Shown here in pieces: positions 33,241-35,633 of a stretch of 35,633 bases of DNA (its first letter is position 1; each line of letters begins with the position of its first letter). The DNA comes from Clostridium sp. (GTDB taxonomy: Bacteria; Bacillota; Clostridia; Lachnospirales; Lachnospiraceae). The position numbers were made by a program, and so were the translations under genes. Where the stretch lies: the NCBI GenBank assembly GCA_023663815.1, contig JAMPGS010000020.1, positions 1 to 35,633 of the forward strand, read 5' to 3'. Under the pieces are notes generated by a model. That model made no database searches. It saw only the letters and a program-made list of their open reading frames with translations, and had not been told where the DNA came from.

Positions 33241-34070
33241 TTATATAGATAATTCCGGCGGCAAAATCATTTGATAACTGCCGTCCCCGGATACTTTTCC
33301 CTTAAACACCGCTATCATCACTTTATCATATCGTTTTTCACCTTCATCCCCTTTTACCTCCATAGTATTTACCTCGTACCCTTCCATTAGGCCCTTATCC
33401 CTGCCGATGCTGTGATATGGAATTACCTTGTATTTTTCCGGCTTCATCCACATTTTCAAATCCTTCCACCGCTCCTCGTCCAGTATCGCCACCGGCTTCC
33501 CGCTGACAGGTTCCACCAGCCCGTTGCCCGTATCCACCAACGCCACGGCCTCCACCGGCCCAGCGTCTCCCGGAAGAATCACCCTGCAAAAATGGCCGCT
33601 CCTTTTTCTTCTCCATACGCCGATTATTTTCCGACAAAGGACATAGCCCGCAAAGCCCAGCCCTAAGAGAATAACAACGGAATTTCCGTCAGAATTACCG
33701 CCAGAGCCACCGCCCGCCAAAGCCCTGCTTTTCCCTTTCAGAAAAATGATGAACCCGCCCATGATAAAGGAAAATGTGAACAAATAGCCCATAGCTCGGA
33801 GCAGTTCCCTAAAGCCTTTTGTCCCGCAGGCAATTTTTATCATCAGCCCGCCTACTGGAATCATTCCAAACAGCACCTTATGTAAGTAAGAAATTCCCGG
33901 CACACAAAGTATCAGGCAGTACCCCGCCGCTCCCGCTATGCTTCCCGCAAAACCCGCCGGAAGGAAACGTTCTTTCCAAGAGCCTTTGCGGTGAGACTGA
34001 GCAAATATAAATCCATCACCAGATTCAGCAGGAATACGCTGTCTATGTAAATGATACCCTGTAACTGCAC
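33241..34070 (-). pseudogene. spoIIGA: Sigma-E processing peptidase SpoIIGA, frameshifted
   Basis: This membrane aspartic protease activates pro-sigma E. The N-terminal part is in one frame from the GTG at 34070: QGIIYIDSVFLLNLVMDLYL, LSLTAKALGKNVSFRRVL, then a TAG at 33936. The rest is in the next frame: AGSIAGAAGYCLILCVPG, three or four more membrane helices, and the soluble protease domain with catalytic Asp in VALVDTGNGLVEP and a C-terminal IPYHSIG segment. One extra base near 33947-33952 (for instance a fifth T in the T run, or a second G) would restore a ~276-residue protein of normal size. Everything else looks well conserved, which suggests a recent mutation or a sequence error. The frame open to 34131 encodes an unrelated N terminus. 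Confidence 0.85.
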
Positions 34071-34108
34071 TCTGCCGCCCTTCACCTCCATTCTTCATGT
34101 ACCTGTTT

Positions 34109-34141
34109 ATTATAAACATTAACCCTCTCATAATTTGTCAA
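34109..34141 (-). promoter_or_regulatory. spoIIG promoter with 21-bp spacer
   Basis: On the minus strand a perfect TTGACA (34141-34136) and a perfect TATAAT (34114-34109) are separated by 21 bp. The Bacillus subtilis spoIIG promoter is known for a similarly long 22-bp spacer and needs Spo0A. A weak Spo0A-box-like TGACAAA overlaps the -35. The start would lie near 34102. Confidence 0.75.
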
Positions 34142-34176
34142 AACGTTGTCCTTTAAGCTTTCATTCATCGCCGGAA

Positions 34177-34183
34177 TTCGACA
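34177..34183 (-). promoter_or_regulatory. Spo0A box upstream of spoIIGA
   Basis: TGTCGAA on the minus strand is an exact Spo0A-binding heptamer, about 75-80 bp upstream of the predicted spoIIG start. Phosphorylated Spo0A activates this operon in Bacillus and Clostridia. Confidence 0.65.
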
Positions 34184-34206
34184 GGAAACGGCAGGGGCGG
34201 GGGAGT

Positions 34207-34235
34207 TGGAATTAAAGTGCTTGGAATCTTTTGCA
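34207..34235. repeat. Imperfect direct repeat left of the IS (partner at 34985)
   Basis: GGAATTAAAGTGCT followed by CTTTTGCA resembles GGAACTAAAGTGCT followed by CTTCTGCA at 34985-35012 on the other side of the IS200 element. It may be a relic of an earlier insertion. Confidence 0.4.
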
Positions 34236-34393
34236 CCATTTTACGAAATCACGTCTATCAAATCACGGTCATCGGCCAAACCACCGGCCCTGCCGGTGGT
34301 TTGAGGGAGATGCCCTCTAAGGCATTTTTCGGTTCCGCCTATAGGCGGTGTCTAAGCAACCTTTGGTTCTTGTCAGCCTCTTAAAAGAGGCCC

Positions 34394-34804
34394 CTATCCC
34401 TCTATCCTGCTACATTCTTCCTGCTTTTCTATATACTCTTTTATTGTTTCTTCATTTACCTGCCCTATTGTCTCTGCATAATATCCTCTTGCCCAGAAAT
34501 GTCTCCCATTTTTATCCCTGTATTCCGGATGGCGGTCAAATATCATCAATGCGCTCTTTCCTTTTAGTTTTGACATCACTTCCGATATACTCATTTTCGG
34601 CGGAATTGATACATGCAGATGTACATGATTCGGGCATACTCCTCCTTTAAGCAGTTTCACCCCTGTAATCTTACATACTAATGTCAAAATCTCCCCTATC
34701 TCTTTTCCTATTTTTCCATACATCACCTTTCGACGATATTTAGGAATAAAAACAATATGATACGTGCAATTATACCTTGTATGTGATAAACTTTGATTAT
34801 CCAT
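34394..34804 (-). CDS. tnpA: IS200-type transposase TnpA (Y1 HUH)
   Basis: A 136-residue single-strand transposase. It starts SLSHTRYNCTYHIVFIPKYRR, has the HUH motif in CPNHVHLHVSIPP, SISEVMSKLKGKSALMIFDRH and FWARGYYAETIGQVNEETIKEYI with the catalytic Tyr. The length is slightly short of the ~150 average, within range. GGAGG lies seven nt before ATG but is buried in an 18-bp hairpin. No tnpB or IscB gene accompanies it. The protein looks intact, so the element may be active. Confidence 0.95.
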   Translation of the reverse strand: MDNQSLSHTRYNCTYHIVFIPKYRRKVMYGKIGKEIGEILTLVCKITGVKLLKGGVCPNHVHLHVSIPPKMSISEVMSKLKGKSALMIFDRHPEYRDKNGRHFWARGYYAETIGQVNEETIKEYIEKQEECSRIEG

Positions 34805-34810
34805 TTGGAT

Positions 34811-34866
34811 ACCTCCATGTTCATAAATTAGGTTGCCTGGACCATTATTTATGATAACATGGAGGT
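34811..34866 (-). promoter_or_regulatory. RBS-sequestering hairpin in the tnpA leader
   Basis: 34811-34821 pairs with 34856-34866 (11 bp) and 34822-34828 with 34847-34853 (7 bp), with a 2-nt bulge. In the tnpA mRNA the GGAGG at 34816-34812 is fully paired with CCTCC. Salmonella IS200 is known to block its ribosome binding site this way. Confidence 0.8.
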
Positions 34867-34944
34867 TTTTATTTTGGTACTCTGGGTAACGCCTCTGCTT
34901 ACTCTATTCTACCCAGCTCTGCTGGGGGCTTAATCAATATCCAG

Positions 34945-35118
34945 TTAAACTATCAGCTCTGTCGGTGGTTTGACAAATCCCTCCGGAACTAAAGTGCTAT
35001 AATACTTCTGCAACAGATTAGTATAAGCATACTGAATAGCATCATAAGTCCTGCATACCTTATCACACTTGACAATCATCCTCTTTTCACACCGTCCCTT
35101 AAAGTTCTTTTTCCTCAT
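34945..35118 (-). pseudogene. Truncated TnsA-like transposon gene (N-terminal fragment)
   Basis: A 57-codon frame with a strong AGGAGG upstream of ATG encodes MRKKNFKGRCEKRMIVKCDK followed by VCRTYDAIQYAYTNLLQKYY. This opening resembles, from memory, TnsA-endonuclease-like proteins of Tn7-related transposons in Lachnospiraceae. The match is not proven and the catalytic domain is absent. The last eleven codons, from FVKPPTELIV to the TAA, lie in the IS200 left end, so the gene was cut by that insertion or an associated deletion; no continuation is found on the other side of the IS. Confidence 0.5.
34985..35012. repeat. Imperfect direct repeat right of the IS (partner at 34207)
   Basis: GGAACTAAAGTGCT followed by CTTCTGCA resembles the sequence at 34207-34235. 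It falls in the TnsA-like fragment, encoding LQKYYSTLVP; the left copy would encode VQKIPSTLIP. Confidence 0.4.
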
Positions 35119-35158
35119 TCTCTCGAATCCTCCTTTGTAGGGCTATCAAGAACATCAT

Positions 35159-35297
35159 GCCATTTTCCCAAAAACACCTCCCAAAAATGAAAACATAACG
35201 TTTTGGGGAATTTGTAACATCATTTTGGGGAAATGTAAAATCCTGAAATCCAGTATTTTCAATGGTTTCAAGCCAATCATCATTTTCCCAAAAACAA
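35159..35297. repeat. Four copies of a 15-bp motif, possible transposase-binding sites
   Basis: CATTTTCCCAAAAAC occurs near 35162 and again at 35281-35295. Two diverged copies in the opposite orientation, GTTTTGGGGAATTTG and CATTTTGGGGAAATG, lie near 35200 and 35223. The outer copy reads TGTTTTTGGGAAAATG on the minus strand, a TGT...ACA-type terminus. Position and spacing upstream of the TnsA-like gene suit the right end of a Tn7-like element. Confidence 0.5.
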
Positions 35298-35315
35298 TAT
35301 CAGCAAATATCACCA

Positions 35316-35577
35316 TGTCGTAGGGCAAAGAAATTTTTTCTGTTTAGGGGCAATGTCTTTTATCCACTTTACTACAGTAAAGTATGCCCCTACTCCATGG
35401 TGATATAATCTGCTCAATGTTCCAAAAGTCCAGTATTTATGCGGGGAAAGGATAGTCCGGAGGACAAAAATAAGACCCGTATCGTGAGATACAAGGTCTT
35501 AATTTTTCTATGTCGGGGGCTAAAGGTTATTGCCCCTTTTATGAGGTTTACAAAATAAATTTCTTTGCCCTACGACA
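35316..35577. mobile_element. 262-bp MITE-like element with 21-bp terminal inverted repeats
   Basis: The first 21 bp (TGTCGTAGGGCAAAGAAATT plus T) and the last 21 bp are perfect inverted repeats. A second inverted pair, AGGGGCAAT (35346-35354) and ATTGCCCCT (35529-35537), lies inside each end. Ends begin TGT and finish ACA. No coding frame of note is inside; an internal terminator is present. No clear target duplication was found. The sequence from 35578 to the window end shows no further feature. Confidence 0.75.
35471..35507 (+). terminator. Terminator inside the MITE-like element
   Basis: TAAGACC-c-GTATC, loop GTGA, GATAC-aa-GGTCTTA, then AATTTTT. This two-part stem with a T run suggests that a short RNA may be made from within the element. 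Confidence 0.65.
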
Positions 35578-35633
35578 CCTGTCCTTGCAGAAACTCCTTT
35601 GTGCTTTTGCAAATTTTGTTTTATCCTCTTCCT

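Larger units (their letters stand above)
34270..34975 (-). mobile_element. IS200/IS605-type insertion sequence
   Basis: About 700 bp with a single tnpA, as in IS200. The right end has a 12-bp perfect hairpin, CAAACCACCGGC-CCT-GCCGGTGGTTTG (34277-34303), then smaller hairpins (34310-34325 and 34376-34392). The left end has a related imperfect hairpin (34947-34971) ending in the same GGTGGTTTG word, plus CCCAGC-TCT-GCTGGG at 34912-34926. Exact ends are uncertain by about 10 bp; the family makes no target duplication. It interrupts the TnsA-like gene. Confidence 0.75.

Noticed and set aside
33940-33960. Programmed -1 frameshift in spoIIGA
   Set aside because: No canonical X-XXY-YYZ slippery heptamer is in the right phase, and SpoIIGA is not known to use frameshifting; a one-base loss is simpler.
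34132-34276. Continuation of the TnsA-like gene on the far side of the IS
   Set aside because: Minus-strand translation gives only a short VQKIPSTLIP-like echo, then spoIIGA regulatory DNA; the TnsA catalytic domain is not present.

Overview
The window looks like chromosome from a spore-forming Clostridia bacterium, most likely Lachnospiraceae. The sporulation cluster spoIIGA-sigE with sigG, the Firmicutes-type genes (nrdR, yqeG, aroQ, hflX, DUF5688, DUF4037), the strong GGAGG ribosome binding sites and the protein sequences all fit. Coding is mostly on the minus strand. No phage or plasmid backbone is seen. Mobile DNA is confined to the last ~1.4 kb.

Layout. 1-2000: an AraC regulator and a DMT-type exporter, with a low-complexity array after the exporter stop. 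2093-5760: a membrane-bound hybrid histidine kinase followed by a solute-binding lipoprotein with no permease, closed by a terminator. 5797-12312 (minus): aroA, hflX, rluF, a divergent ligA and metA, probably one long transcription unit. 12468-14417 (minus): GntR/YtrA regulator, ABC ATPase and ABC permease under a promoter that overlaps a palindromic operator. 14612-15724 (plus): a PfkB sugar kinase. 15757-19465 (minus): a TPR-DUF4037 protein and a MATE transporter.

19823-20938 holds two small genes and, in an apparently empty stretch, a 31-codon holin-like toxin facing a convergent small RNA with a strong promoter, a shared terminator and direct repeats: a type I toxin-antitoxin locus. 20939-25541 carries gdhA, a conserved hypothetical gene, a GC-rich tandem repeat, a Gfo/Idh oxidoreductase and an SH3b protein. 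A tRNA-Arg(CCG) enclosed by an inverted repeat follows. 25830-30873 (minus) carries nrdR, yqeG, aroE-aroK-aroQ, efp and DUF5688. With aroA, the window holds four shikimate-pathway steps.

31184-34183 is the sporulation block. spoIIGA (protease that activates pro-sigma E) precedes sigE; sigG follows, with a YlmC/YmxH gene inserted between them on the opposite strand. The spoIIG promoter has a Spo0A box and a 21-bp spacer, resembling the Bacillus promoter, but spoIIGA is frameshifted in this sequence. 34270-35577 is mobile DNA: an IS200-type element, a truncated TnsA-like gene with nearby repeats, and a 262-bp element with 21-bp terminal inverted repeats.

A recurring oddity is degenerate CATA/TATG-rich tandem arrays that begin at, or just inside, the 3' ends of genes (eamA, rluF, yqeG, sigG). 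In two cases the units look like copies of the gene's own last codons.
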